Assembly: GCF_004798865.1 (NCBI RefSeq)
Contig: NW_025335568.1
Span: forward strand, 4,905,533 to 4,969,532
Length of the DNA: 64,000 nucleotides
Direction of reading: 5' to 3'
DNA from: Varanus komodoensis
Lineage: Eukaryota > Chordata > Lepidosauria > Squamata > Varanidae
Shown: positions 11,118 through 22,995 of the stretch, piece by piece
How positions within the stretch are numbered: position 1 is the first letter of the stretch
Layout of the letters: every line of letters starts with the position of its first letter
Made by a program: the position numbers and the translations under genes
Notes under the pieces: model-generated
Told to the model about the DNA's origin: nothing
What the model saw: the letters and a program-made list of their open reading frames with translations, nothing else
Databases searched by the model: none

Positions 11118-12500
11118 TTGCCCATTAATTAGGGATGGAGCTCACAACAACAGTCCAAACACACACACTGGGAAGGCAGGACAAAGCGTGGGCCACGGGG
11201 GTTGGAGCAGCCCATGGGAGCACAATCTGGATTTCCAAGATACGTCCCAGAGCAGGGCTGGCCTGGGGGGCTCCTTCTCTGTTTCTATGAGACACGGGGT
11301 CCATTCTCATCCAAAGAGCACTGGAGTGGTACTTGAATCCTTTTGGACTAATGGGAATTATTTTCCCAAAAGAGAAAGGCAACGCATGTTCCCCAGAACC
11401 TTCTCCTCTACTGTCTTGCTCCTGCTGCACAGCATCAAGTACTGTTGGTAATCCTGGAGGACCCTTCACTTAGTGGACCCTCTAGGATTGCCAGGCCTTG
11501 CGATCAGTGCATCCCTGTGATGCAAGGGGTGGATGTCAGCACATTCCTTGGCAAAGTTCCAGAGGAGAGCTCAGCTTTTTAGCTACTGCCTGCTAACTTT
11601 CTCCCCTGCTAACAAGGGGAGTGAATGGAGTTTTCAGCAAGAATTTGGTCGCTTGTGCTCCCTTTCAAACCCACACAGTCCCTCTGTTGTTATGCTAGAG
11701 TTTATGACTCAAAATATAGCGTAATGCATGTATCTATGTGCCTTTTGGGACACTTGAAATGCACATTCAGATGCAAATGTCCGTATAGATCTTTTTTCAA
11801 AAATTGCAGTGATGTGGAAGCAGAATAAAACAGATTTATGGGTGAACATGCACAAACTTTAGATGGACCAGAAATAATGCTGATTGCTTGTCACACTGAA
11901 ATAGCCGAACTTTGCCATGGCCTGTCTCTCGCATGCGCATCAGGTCCAGTATCAGCCACCATTTTGGAAGCAATTACCCCAGACTTTTTGGCGGGAGTCT
12001 TTCCCACCTTGGCTATCTCAGAACCCCACTACAGCTTTCAACCCACAGCATCATGCATCCAGACTGTGAAATATTGTGATGGAAATATTGTTATGATTCC
12101 TAGCAAAACGCTCCTGGGTCCCTCTCTGTGTATTTCTGGTTCTGTAGGGATTGGGTTCCATCCAGGTTGGAGACAAAAAGGAAGTCAGCAAGCCAGCAAA
12201 GCCTTACCCAATAAAAAAGTGGAAAGCAATGAAAAACCACAACATGTTATTAAGCATGTTGCCATTTATAGGTTGCTGCATAAATTTAAGAAGATGCTTG
12301 CTTGGGGAACTATGGGAAAAGGCCTTAGGGCTGGGAGGCAGCTGTGAGCCTGTTGCAGAAGATCTGCAGCCTGAAATGACTATGAGATGCTGGCAATGGC
12401 TTTGCCGGGAGAGGGTGCCTGGAATATGCAGGCCTCCGGTAACGGATTAGATCCCTGCTTTTCAGAGGCTGTGACTATGCTGTGAATAATTGCAGCTGGG
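11115..12500. other. Unassigned DNA
   Basis: About 1.4 kb without a recognised gene or repeat. The 169-codon frame from 11838 has no motif and ordinary intergenic composition. Confidence 0.45.
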
Positions 12501-12604
12501 GCATAGAAACATAGAAACAGAGCGAGTCAGAAGGGGTCCCGCGGGCCACCAAGTCTGACCCCCGGCTCCACTCACGACATGCCTACCGTGAGCATGTCCA
12601 GCAT
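12501..12604 (-). mobile_element. CR1 LINE 3' end (subfamily A), antisense
   Basis: 'catagaaacatagaaac' then 'agtctgacccccggctcca' and 'acgacatgcctacc' is the reverse complement of the CR1 end at 240-360. Only about 100 bp survive. Confidence 0.85.
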
Positions 12605-13355
12605 AAATCGCTGCCATCCATAAGTTCTGTGGGAAGGGGCCATGCCTTGGCAGTGCCAGCTGAGACAGCCGACATGCGTTAACTGGTAGGCAGGCAGCCC
12701 GACCACTGTTGCATCCACATTGCTCGGGCTAAATGCCTCACCTGGAGCCGGCACGTTCTCTCTCCTCCTGTTAGCAGGTGTGGACTGGCTCTGGGTCAGG
12801 ACTATGGAGTTGTCAGGGTGGAGAAGCAGTGAGTAACCTTTCTTCTCCCCAGCTCTTTTTTTAGAAATTCCTTTTTTAAAGGGAGGGGGCTACAAGAGGG
12901 GGGAAAGCCCCTCTCTCCTTTGAGGATTTGAGGTGGGGGAGAGAAAGTTTTGATGCTCCCTCCCAGAACTCCATGGTCCTGAAATTGTGGCCATGCAAAT
13001 ACACCCGGGGACAGGGGAAGCAAGCAGAAGGGATGTGGGAGGAATTGGGTATGTGCGTGGGGGTCACAATCTGGTGGATTGCTGTGCCCCCCGTCCCGGC
13101 TTCTGGCCTGTTGACTCAACACGGCTGCCAGCACGCTCTGACATGCAAGGAACTGCTTCGGTCTTTTGCTTGGAAAAGGGGCCAGAACTGGCCTTTTTTT
13201 TTTTTAAAAGAAAGAAACTCCGCAAATTCCAACCATGCAAATTGTGGCAGGAATTTATTTCCCTGCCGTAAAAAAACAAACAGCACCCCCCACTTTTGGC
13301 TCTCAAGCTGGTGGGATGCTGAAAGTCCACCAAAGGAAGGTGGGTCAGTTCTCTC
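12605..13355. other. Unassigned DNA
   Basis: No gene or named repeat recognised. A T run at 13193-13205 marks no obvious retroposon. Confidence 0.45.
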
Positions 13356-13356
13356 A

Positions 13357-13560
13357 GAGGCGTCCATCCGTACCTGGCCGGAACTGTGGTCCCAAGCCAC
13401 GCAGGGCTTTATAGGTTAAAACCAGGGCCCTGAAATGCTCAGGCCTACAGGTCTTGGTCATTAATCCAGCTGCCGCACTCTGCCCCAGCTGCAGCTTCTG
13501 AACTGCTGCAAGGGCAGCCCACGTGGCTGTGTTGCGGCAATCCATCCATCTTTCCTCAGA
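13357..13560 (-). mobile_element. L2-clade LINE coding fragment, antisense
   Basis: The minus-strand frame contains KLQLGQSAAAG, then FRALVLTYKALRGLGPQFRPG. This is the LQLVQNxAARLL...FKVLVLTxKALxGLGPxY block seen in sense at 39.3-39.5 kb. The segment normally lying between these two blocks (the HTTPVLxxLHxLPV region) is missing, so an internal deletion of a few tens of residues is inferred. Confidence 0.65.
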
Positions 13561-14696
13561 TGCTCCATTGCCACTTTAGCAATGTGGCTTCCGTGGCAGG
13601 GTCCAAAGCACTCTTGCTTGCTATATAATAGCGAGAGAGTTTGTGGCTGGGGGCGACAGGGGCTCAAGAGCCATTAGTGCAACCAGGTAGCTGCCGTGGA
13701 GATATCTAGCTCAGCTGTTTGACTTTCGGGCTCTGAGGGCTTGGCAGGGTGGTCACAGGTGATCTTGGAAGAGGCAGCGTGTGTAAAGGTGTTCCTTCCT
13801 GCTCTTCTAGCTCCTCCTTCTCCTCAAAGATCCACACCTGGGCAGGATCGAACCCTTACAGCTGGTAGAATAAATAATGTCGCTCCCCTGTTTGACTCAT
13901 GTGCTTCTACGTAGCAGGAGTGGGGAAACTGGTGTTCTTTGGGTGTTTTGGCTGCCTTGATCAAATGCCTTGATCTTTGACCACCCTGGAGTTGTGGGAA
14001 TTATTGTCATTGAGTGGGCACCAACTCTCCTATGGCTGGTCTGAAGGCAATCACTCTCCCTTTGTGGTTCAGATGCACATGGGCAAGACTGCTCAGATGC
14101 TGGGTGTTGGAAGATGGGCTTGGCCTACAACTGGTAGACTAGATGGCCTTCAGGGTCCATCCATGTCAAGCTTCATTGCTGTTTAAACTGACTCATTCCA
14201 GCCTGCTGAATACTCCACCAAAGCCTTCACTAGTTTTCAAGGACCGAGAACATTCCTTCCAAGTACCCAATATTCTGTTGAATGGCCAGTGGATGTGCTA
14301 CATGGTCTTAGATCCCCTCCAGGAGAACTTTGGAACGGTAGCAATAGGGCTGGGGGATGATACAGTGATGCAATAAAGGTCCGGACAGCTGCTGCCTTCA
14401 GATACTGTCTGCCTAAAATTGTCTGCCACTCTTAAATGCAAATGAAATATTAGAATAATTTCTTGCCCAGGCAGAAGTCCAAATGCTCAATTATATGAGA
14501 AGAGGCTCTTTTGCATCACCTGGTGTCTGGAGGAAGGAATTTGATATGTTTATAAACAATTTCTTTTCTCTCTTGGCAGATAAGCAACAAGTGTACAGGT
14601 GGAACAACTTGATCCAGCATCTTTTGTACAATTAGACCATGCATACACTCTCTCTGCTGGGGACTGTCTTAAATACTATCATCGATGTAGCTAAGA
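13561..14696. other. Unassigned DNA
   Basis: About 1.1 kb without a recognised gene. A short 'agactagatggcc' at about 14136 resembles a CR1 3' end but is too short to call. Confidence 0.4.
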
Positions 14697-15115
14697 TGGA
14701 GATAGAACCTACTGGAATCCATTCCTCTGTAGTTTGCAAACTTCCCCCTGTGCTCAGGCTGGTCTTGGAAAATGAGCCAAGCAGAGAGGAAGTCTGCAAA
14801 TGCTTGTAGAATGAAGGTTGCAGGTTCTCTTCTGCATCAGGTGCGGCAGCACAAAAGCTGCTGCAGGTCGGGGGGAGGAGGGACACTGCTTGTTAGCATT
14901 TGCATGGGGTTTCATTCCTGAAGAGTCCCGAGTGGCCAACCTTCTTTCCTGTGAGAAGAAGGGACACAGAAGAGGGCCATGTCCAGCGGTTGTGGGGCAT
15001 TCCTTTCTGGGCGAGCAGCGTTGGAATGATGGGCACGATTGCCAGGAACTTGGATTCAGGGCTGCTGCAAAATGGGCCAAAGTCCTGGAAAACAAGCCCA
15101 GGGAATGGGATGGAT
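14697..15115 (+). repeat. Dispersed repeat 'family R', copy 1
   Basis: One of eight alignable copies in the window. The order of shared blocks is 'gatagaacctactggaatcc', 'gagccaagcagagaggaagtc' (within 14770-14800), a 'ctgaagagtcccgagtggcc' block (14919-14938) and 'gccaggaacttggattcag' with 'aagcccagggaatgg' (15041-15110). This copy appears the most complete, about 420 bp. I do not recognise the family; see findings. Confidence 0.6.
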
Positions 15116-15284
15116 GGTGCCTGCATCCCTTGGTTATAGGGATCCTCTTTTGATTTCAGCAAGACAAAACTAAGATGCTCTTCTAAGAAGGCTGTGGAGG
15201 GAGGACCGGAGCTGAAGCACCCACGTGTTTTATGATTGCTTATGCCCACACTTCCAGCTTGATCTGGAACTGCTATCCTTAGTT

Positions 15285-15305
15285 CCCTAACCCTAACCCT
15301 AACCC
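15285..15305 (-). repeat. Interstitial telomere-like tract
   Basis: (CCCTAA)3CCC, i.e. three and a half TTAGGG units on the minus strand, perfect over 21 bp. It lies 30 bp before a fold-back repeat. Confidence 0.9.
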
Positions 15306-15335
15306 ACACTCAAAGGTTGAATATAGGCTGAGTGT

Positions 15336-15510
15336 GAGGGTTTCATTTGAACTGAGGACTGGTGTTCACCTGAGGCTTACTGTGTTATCTGAACCCAGCT
15401 GAGAGAACAAACCATGGCGAACAACCCACAGTTCACAACACAACAGCAAGCCATAGCTACTTTTTGGGTTGTTAATCACAAACAACCCATGCAGGACTCT
15501 TGAACCTGCA
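15336..15510. mobile_element. Fold-back repeat, 'AACCATGG' family
   Basis: It shares 'tgtgttatctgaacccag', 'aaccatggcgaacaaccc' and 'aaacaacccatgcaggactc' with copies at 7.3 and 30.6 kb, in the same order. It is probably a decayed MITE. Confidence 0.5.
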
Positions 15511-15866
15511 ACTGTTAGGCTCCGACTTGGGCGATGTGACGATCTTTGATCGTTCTGGATCTGTGAGGAAAGTTGTGGCCATGCACTGAATTGATGAAAA
15601 CTTTCCATCCTCTGAAAAGAATTGGGGGCAATTAAGGAGGGGAGGTTGGGCCAATGGCCTCCCATAGAGGAAGTATATCTGGAACTGAACTGAAAAGCAG
15701 ACATTCCCACAGTTATGAGAGTCATTAGAGATGTTTGGTAGCATCAACACATTGAAATGGGACTTAGGCAATTCCATGGCCCACACAAACAGGAAATGAT
15801 GTTGGAACTCAAAGCGAAAGTAAGGTCAGAGGCAGTGATATAGAAGGAGAAACAGAGTCGTCCAGC
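15511..15866. other. Unassigned DNA
   Basis: No gene or repeat recognised. Confidence 0.45.
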
Positions 15867-15867
15867 A

Positions 15868-15985
15868 TGCTGTTTTCCAGATGTTTTTGAATTCACCTCC
15901 TCCCAGTCCCACCCAGAATGGCCATGGTTAGGAACACTGTGAATTGGACTGCAAAACATCTGGAGGACATCTAGTGGAGGAACGT
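15868..15985. mobile_element. Palindromic hAT-like MITE
   Basis: 'ttttccagatgtttttgaatt' is mirrored by 'aattggactgcaaaacatctgg', with 'agaatggccatggttagg' at the centre. Same architecture as the element at 4398-4512 but more diverged. Confidence 0.5.
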
Positions 15986-16924
15986 AGGCCTACAGTTGCC
16001 CGTCATTTTGTATCATGGGACTGCCCATTGTGGAACTTGTGCCCGCTATGTACCCGTGAATTCTCTTGTTTTGAAGAAATAAGGGATGAATCAAGTGGAA
16101 GTGTTGCTACTGCCTCTGCGGTGAACCGACTATTCAACATGGCCACAGCGTCCCTAAGCTCAGACTCTGGTTCTACCTCTCCATCTGTGTGTGGTTTGGC
16201 ACCTTCCCCAGTTCTCACAATCTACCACTGGTGAAGCTGTCAGTGACACATCTGTTCCACTGACCTTGCTTGGAGCTGACCAAATGTTCACAGGACCTCT
16301 TTCCAGGAGGCTCTCTGGAGGTTTTCCCCTCTCATTTTGAAAGGCAGGAAATGCTGACCCCTGAGGGTTCCGGCATCCTGTGTGAAACTGCCCCTTTGAA
16401 GAGCCTCAGAATGAAAATGGAGCGGGAAAACCCATGGATCCCTCTTTGTTTCAGACATTTCAAGTCCCCACATGGGAACGCTGGGTTGGCACAAGCTTTG
16501 AACAGGGAAGGAAGGGATCCAACTACAAAGAACATATCCTTTATAGCATCTTAGGACCTAACTAGCTTTGCTTGGTGTTGTGCATTGCGCTTGGCTTTTG
16601 TCACTCACTGCCCCAGTGTGAATTGGCATGTGTTCCTTGTATGGACAAAATGCTACCTCTGGAATTTTCTTCCACCTGTAAAGAAGCATCAAAACAAGTA
16701 AGGGAACCATGCAAAATCAGTCAATCTTTTGTTCAAAAGTTCTGGTTTGAAAATGCCTTTGTGTTCATGCATATGCCCTGGAATTTCTGCATACGTGCTA
16801 AAATCCAGCTTGCATGTCACGTTGCCATTCCTGATTTCTATAACCCAGGAATTGCTGGGGAAAAGCTTGTTATTTCCCCTCTGAACAGATGCCTTCTTCC
16901 TACATTCTTCAGTGAATCCTCAAC
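15986..16924. other. Unassigned DNA
   Basis: About 940 bp with no recognised gene or repeat. Confidence 0.45.
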
Positions 16925-17040
16925 CTAGAAACTCTGGGTTCTTAATGGGTTAAACAACCCAGAATTAACCCAACAATCGCACAAGGCATTTTGGTTTGGT
17001 TTGCTGACCGTGTTAAACAACTCAGCAGCTGCAGCACGGC
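16925..17040. repeat. Possible fold-back repeat remnant
   Basis: It contains inverted words 'gggttaaacaaccc', 'aattaaccc' and 'gttaaacaactc', in the style of the AACCATGG/fold-back repeats elsewhere in the window. Boundaries uncertain. Confidence 0.3.
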
Positions 17041-17189
17041 AGATGAATCAGCCCTAAGCAGAAATGCTGATTATGATGTTTGCAGAAAATTCTGGCTTTC
17101 TTCAGCTAAAATCAAATCTAGCCCCAGTGCAAATATTTGGTCTTTGTATACACACTGCAGAAAACTGCTCATGTCTAGGATAATCTGTG

Positions 17190-17465
17190 TGTGTATTAGG
17201 ACTGGGATGAACCCTTTTGGAAAACATTCCTCCAGAATTTATGGACTTCTTCTCATGCTCAGTCCAGTTTTGCAAATCGAGCTGAGCCAAAAGGAAGTCA
17301 TGAGGTCCTAGCTATGCAACTGGCAACCTTGCAAAGATGCCATTCCTGGTGCCAACCTTCTTTTCCACTCTGGGCACATGTGCCAGGAATTTGGACTCAG
17401 GGCTGCTGCAACGTGGGCCGAAGTCTGGGAAGCTGAAACCAGGATTCCAGAGGATTTTCTACACA
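17190..17465 (+). repeat. Dispersed repeat 'family R', copy 2
   Basis: It starts 'tattaggactgggatgaacc', continues 'gaatttatggacttcttctc' and 'gagctgagccaaaaggaagtc', and ends 'gccaggaatttggactcagg' with 'ccagaggattttct'. The middle third present in copy 1 is shortened. Confidence 0.65.
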
Positions 17466-18299
17466 AGAGCATGCAGTCTTAATGCAGAAACGATGGAAGA
17501 ATGCACTGGGCTCCGTGCTTTCTACACAATCCAGAAGGATCGAAGCGGAACTGAGAAATGAAGTTGAAATCCATTACACAAGAAATGACTTCAGATAATG
17601 TACCCTCCTCCAAAAGAGTTGATACTATTTTTATAATGGCAAATCGTTTTTGTGGTTTATGCAAATGTAAATTGCTCTCCCAAAAAAGGAACTGGGCAAT
17701 TTTGCAAGCCCACTTGCAGCACCCATAACCAGCAATTTTCAAACACACGTGGCATTTGCAAATCAATAGATTCCTGCAGGAGAGTCAAAACTAAACAGCG
17801 CTATTAAAGTGGTCCTAAAAAGCAAGCCCTGAATGAGACCTGTCTAATGTGGAGAACTGACTGGTGAAGGGAAAATTGGGATAGCGTGTGCATTTAATTG
17901 AATGTATAACTTCAGGGTAGGGAGAGAAATTGAATTTATTCTGACATAAACTTTCATGGACTAAAGCAGACTTTGGGAGTTGTATGGAGTGTTATCAGAG
18001 TTTTGTTTAATTTACGGTACAGATATATGACTGCAAATGTTCAAATGGAGCTTACATGCAGCGACATTGAATGTGCGGGCCTTTTGAGAAATGCAGTTGC
18101 GACCCAGGTGTTTAGCCCCTTGGAAAATGGACTTTTGGGTTGGTCCAGGTGGGATATTGAGGTATCCACAGCAGGCTGGCAGGCCTCACGTTTGTAAGAG
18201 GTCGTATTTGTTATATTTAGCTGCATCATCTACTAGCAGTTTGTGTTCAGAGAACCAAGCATAAGAAAGGAAATCCAAAGAAATCAGCCAGCTGTCAAC
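17466..18299. other. Unassigned DNA
   Basis: No gene or named repeat recognised. Confidence 0.45.
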
Positions 18300-18510
18300 C
18301 CTACAACAAACTGTGGGTTATCTAGTAGCTTTTTAGCCCCGAAGCAAGCCAGTGCTCCCAGTCTGTACATCATGTGCACAGCCTAGGGCCCAGCTGATTA
18401 CTGGTTGTTGCTCACAAACAAAAACGAAGAGCACACTCACTCTGATCCATGAATGACAAATTGTGGGTTAATTAACCCACAGCTTGCTGTTACATGGGAA
18501 CCAGATCAGT
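18300..18510. repeat. Fold-back repeat with perfect 20-bp palindrome
   Basis: It contains 'acaaactgtgggttatc' near the left and the perfect palindrome 'tgtgggttaattaacccaca' at 18462-18481. Its vocabulary resembles the AACCATGG family, but the arms are not clearly paired. Confidence 0.45.
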
Positions 18511-19119
18511 GAAGGTGACAAATGGGTCATTTACAGCTGCTGCTGCTGAAACCAACATTCCAGCACTAGGAAAGCCAATTAACACATTTTGTGTGCTAAA
18601 AACCTGTTGATGACTTTAAACTGAGCACTGTCACATTTGAATCTCCCTTTGAAATGTCTTTGCTTTGCAATGAACAATTTAAGAACTGTTCTGGGAGGCT
18701 GAAACAATCTCTTACTGGTTTTGGAGACTGTCACCAGTTTTGAAGTCAGGGTTCTGTTCTTTTATTCTTCCCCATAGATACTGCCCTGTTTGCCCTGTAG
18801 AAAATGCTTTGATGACAGAAAATGGCATTATGTCACACTGGAAAATTAATAAATGGATGAACCCCTGATGTTGTGAGCGATGCTATTAGGCCCCGCAATA
18901 GAGTTTACAGAGTCAATACGGGGACAGAGCTGATCTCTGAATTAATTGCAGCATCCAGTCCCTGTCTTTGCATTTTTCTTCTGTGGCTTACTGTTCCTAA
19001 TGAGTAGCTGTTTTAGATAGGGAAAATGTGTGTAACAAGTAGCAACCTAATACACAAGATCTGTAAAAGGGAAATATTGGCCAGGATGGTCTGTGGATCA
19101 TTAATGGTGCAATTGAGTG
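18511..19119. other. Unassigned DNA
   Basis: About 600 bp. It may include decayed 5' or 3' parts of the adjacent Penelope-like element, but no motif could be followed. Confidence 0.4.
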
Positions 19120-19760
19120 GTTTTAGCTGGGAATAAGTGGTGTTATGCTGTCTTCTCTTCTGGGTTTGTTCTCTAGCTGATTGTTCTTAGGTCCTGGTTT
19201 GGACTTGTCCAATGAGTATTGCACTCTGGGGAATGCCTGATTGGCATTCTTAACGTGTGAGTCTCTGTACAATGATGTGCTTGTGTCACTGGGCTTGGTT
19301 GTACGCAAAGGGTTTTGGGGTTAGTTCTGGGCAGAACTGAAAACAAGAATATGTCTCACCATCAGTCAGATTCTGACATCAAGGGATGCTTGCTTAGAAT
19401 TGCACAATCATGCCCAGAAAATCAACCTGTTGTGTAGATTGGTCACGGCTTAGGTTGACGGTGGGGTGAAATTTATGGAAACCCTGCTGCAACTCTGACT
19501 GGGTTTCCTCTCCACAGGTCCAGATGATTAAGATGTTATCGATAAATCTCAGATAGAGAAGATGCTTTGGGGATGGGAGCTGAGAAACTGTTTTTGAAAT
19601 CTGGCAAGAAGATGTGAGACCACACAAGTGGCCAGCCATAATGCTGAGCTAAAGAGAGATATTCTTCCCAAAACAGAAATAATTGTGGCTAAGTACAAAG
19701 TGGCAGGATTTGGTAGTTAGGATGCTGTGGAAGTATCTCTGATGAGATCTCAGGTGGCTG
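19120..19760 (-). mobile_element. Penelope-like retroelement, RT remnant
   Basis: On the minus strand, 19394-19639 encodes a block with LRFIDNILIIWTCGEE, FHKFHPTVNLSRDQSTQQVDFLG. This is the catalytic-palm region of Penelope-like reverse transcriptases (the YxRYIDDIFxIW motif, then FHPTIKxT and INFLD). Upstream on that strand, 'QHYGWPLVWSHLF'-like translation fits the preceding GTAMGxxxAPxYANLF block. A further minus-strand frame at 19123-19308 (with TSTSLYRDSHVKN) may be the region after the RT. The copy is broken and truncated; no GIY-YIG endonuclease domain was found. Confidence 0.7.
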
Positions 19761-19962
19761 GATGAAAGCCATCAGGAAAAAGTGTTTCAGGGAGAAACGG
19801 GGTTGGCTAGAAGAAGCCCTGGACTGACTTTCCTCTGCCTGGGAGACTGGCAAGGTGGCACTTGTGTCTGACTGCCACAGAATCCTGTTAAATAGACCTG
19901 AGCAAATTCCAGGGGCTTGTACATGTGCAGCAGCTCATCAGGGGTGCTTTCTATGAAGAGAA

Positions 19963-20030
19963 CTAGGCTGCGGGGCTGTGACTTGCCCATGGTCACCCAT
20001 CAAGCAGCTCTTCTGAACCCAGATTTCACT
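19963..20030 (+). mobile_element. Possible CORE/MIR-type SINE remnant
   Basis: 'gtgacttgcccatggtcac' followed by 'aagcagct..tgaacccagatttc' matches the diagnostic central stretch of CORE-SINE/MIR families ('tgacttgcccaaggtcacacagc..gaacccaggt'). Very short and old; could be coincidence. Confidence 0.4.
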
Positions 20031-20104
20031 GTCATGGGCTTGGCATGATAAGGAATGTGGATTGCTGCTTTTTTGATGCTTTGATGGGGTTATATGATTC
20101 TATG

Positions 20105-20530
20105 AACATGCGGACTTAAGAGAAGCCACGCTGGGTGAGATCCGTCATCCATCCAGTCTGGTACTCCATGCACAGGGTGGCAAACCAGCTGCCCACAGGG
20201 TTCCTCCAGCAGGATGGGTGCAGGACCTCCTCCTGCCCAAGCTCCTCAGCGACTGGCGTAAGTGAGCATGACATCTCCAGCGAAGGAGGCATCGTTTAGC
20301 CAGCAAAGCTACTAGCTATCAATAACTTCCTCCTGCAAGAATTTATTCACCCCATGTTCAAAGCTGTCCTAGCTGGTAGACAGCACCACTTTCTGTGCCC
20401 GTGAGTTACATAGTTTATCTGCTGTGTGAATAATGGCTTCCTCTTATCTGTCCTGAGTCCTTCACCAGTCGGCTTCATGGGAGGATCCCTTTGGGTTCTA
20501 GTATTATGGGAGATGGGGAAAAGCTCTCCC
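20105..20530 (-). mobile_element. CR1 LINE 3' region (subfamily B), antisense
   Basis: The order is an 'agccacgctgggtgaga' start, 'ctcctgcccaagctcctcagc', 'cttcctcttatctgtcctga' and 'ttctagtattatgggaga'. Reversed, this is the 3' part of a CR1 subfamily including 'ctcccataatactagaa' and 'gataagaggaag'. The copy at 29.40-29.79 kb is colinear with it. Confidence 0.7.
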
Positions 20531-22879
20531 ATGCTTTAAATAAATGCCTTATATTTGCATCACTTGATTTTGCTTTTTTAAAAACTGTGGTTGTTCTTTC
20601 TTTCTTATTAGCTAGTTGGTGTCTCTCAAGAAACGCAGGATCTCATATATCAGAAAGCACAAACTTAGATTGCACAAAAACTCTGCATGGGAAAGAGTCC
20701 AGCTTCAGTGCCAGGTAGGGATAGGAAAAGCTCCTCTTTAGATCCCTGCGGAAAGGAGCGTGGTGAGCGCAGGGCAGGGGAAGCGAAACACCCGAAGCCC
20801 AGTGACCAAATTCAACTGTGGAGGAGCTCTTGAGGTCACATCCAGTGATGGGAAAATGGGATGAGGCCAAAGCAAAGGGTGGGGAGATTGCCAGAAATAC
20901 CTGCACTGGTGAGCTGAAAGCTTTCCCCATCAGTAACTAAGCCTTAGGAATGATGCTTCGGTCTTTTGGAAAGGAGGGAAGGGAGCCGGCACAAAAGCCA
21001 GGGCATCACCGAATAAGGGGCAACCAGGAGCATGGCCTTCTGGGAAGCTCTGCAGGTCACGCTTGGCCTGACGTTCTGTGCCCCTGGTGCCAATGCCAGG
21101 CTGACCAAAGGTCCTCCTAGGCCTAAGGCAAATTCCGGCATTGCAGGGGTGGGGGTGTGTGGTCTCCAGAGGTTGTATCTCTGTGGCCTGACTGGTGACC
21201 TGGCACCTTTCCCTGCCCCTTGGGTCCTGAGGTCCCCAGCAGACTGTACAAAACCAGGCAGCTGACTGAGCTCCCGCTGGGCTTCTGCCGAGGCTGGGGG
21301 GCTGCGTCCCGCGTGGCCCATCGTGCCATTCCGTGCTCCTGCCATGGCACGTGGCCACAGTTCCCAAGCCAGTGCCTTTCTCCACACGCTTTGTTTTTTG
21401 TTTCTTTTCCGGCCTGGCCCATGTCATCTGGAGTTAATTCACGCAGAACGCAGAGCGGCCCGGCGGCAGGCATGGGACGTCCGGCGTGGCACAGTTCGCG
21501 GCCTTCTGGGATGCAGGGATCAAGCGGGCCTGGCGTGGAAGCGTGTGCTTTGGTGAACTCGTCTTGCTTCACTGGAGGCATCCTGGAGCCGCTCTCTCCA
21601 GTGACAGTGTTCCTCCAAAAAGTTGGGAAGAAACCACAAAATGGTCAACAAGTAGGGCTCAGATTTCATCACAAAACCCCACATAATCTTACCAATTAAA
21701 GTCATTGCTGGAATGTTTTGAAATCAGACAATGCCTCATCCTTATAGGTTTTTAACTTTTCCCCCCTCTACTGCCGCTGTACAGTTTTAATGCAAACCAG
21801 AGTTGGGAATAAATACGAGATGCGCCATTTCCCCTCTCCTGGCAGAAGCTTTCGCTAAAGAGATAATCAGTGCAGAGTCAAATACAAGCTGCACAGTGAT
21901 GGCAGGGTGGGTTCATCTGGGTTTGGCAAGATTTATCCGGCAGGATTTATCTGCCTTTCCAACATACAGGTGACTCCATCTGACTGAATAGTCAGCTATA
22001 TGGAAAATTAAAACCAACCCACATCAGCAAGCCGCATGGCACTGTCTCCCCATCAGCATGATGTTCATATTTTGTTTGTTTGTTTTGGAAATCAGAAGGA
22101 AACAGAAGGAAAAGTAAGAATAGGTGTTTTCTGTGGTCCTTTCTGAAATGATACCAGCCCTGCTTAAATGGCCCCTGGACAAGCCTACAGGTGTGGCCAG
22201 AGGAGCAACTACTTCATAGTGGTTGGTGAAAAATGGTGCATCTTCCCAATCCCTCTTCCATTTTATCCGTGGTCATCCCGGGAGCTAGGACATGCTTGTA
22301 AAAGTAACTACTTGCTGCAGTTGATTTTCAGCAGTGTCTCCCACCTTCAGGATGTGCAAGGAAGTAGGATGTTAATTCCAAAACTTTGCAACATAGAAAT
22401 AAATGTTGCAGCCCAGTTTGCAACTGGAAATCGGTGTTGATCAAGGGTTGTTTTCTGGAGTCAAAAGCACATTCAGTTCTGTTCCAAAGTGGCGATCCGT
22501 TTCTATGTACCTGTTGGCTAGAGATTGTCTGACACATCTTGAAACCAACAGCACAGCTGAGAAGTCCATCTGGCCCTAACCGAGCAATCCACATGTCCAG
22601 CTGGTGCAAAAGAGTATTTTAATTAAAAACACCCTTTCGCAGTATGTAGACTGTATATTCTGACCTCGAACAAGAGACCATAATTCCTTTTTGTGCATTC
22701 TTTTATAGAAAGATACCTATTGTATTCCTCAAGGAGAAATTACTAAAAAGGTCTTCTTGTAGCCAGCAATCAACTTCCCTTTCAGATTCATGTACAATTG
22801 AGCCAAGGAGGTGCATTATTGCAAAGGCTGGCTACTTGCATATGATGAAAGAGGTGTAAATGTATCCTACCCCAAAAGT
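20531..22879. other. Unassigned DNA
   Basis: About 2.3 kb. A GC-rich interval at 20.95-21.60 kb produces several overlapping open frames on both strands (up to 165 codons) with no domain or motif. Apart from that I see no gene or named repeat. Confidence 0.4.
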
Positions 22880-22889
22880 AGACTAAAAG

Positions 22890-22995
22890 AAACTCAGTTC
22901 TGCATCATAATTGATAGCTATAGATGCAAACGTAGAAGTAATTGCTATAACTGGAGTAAAACTATGAAACATCTCACCATAGTGGGGGAAACTGT
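22890..22995 (+). repeat. Dispersed repeat pair, copy 1
   Basis: 'atagatgcaaacgtagaagt' then 'acatctcaccatagtgggg' and 'aaactgtaatc' is paralleled at 26145-26250 by 'atagatgcaaatagagaaat' and 'acatctcaccacagtgtgg'. The family is unknown. Confidence 0.5.

Noticed and set aside
14130-14165. Short CR1-like 'agactagatggcc' match
   Set aside because: About 15 bp only, without the terminal octamer; coincidence is likely.
20930-21699. Cluster of 150-165 codon frames on both strands
   Set aside because: All overlap one another in a GC-rich patch, which lowers stop frequency. No frame shows domain-like composition.
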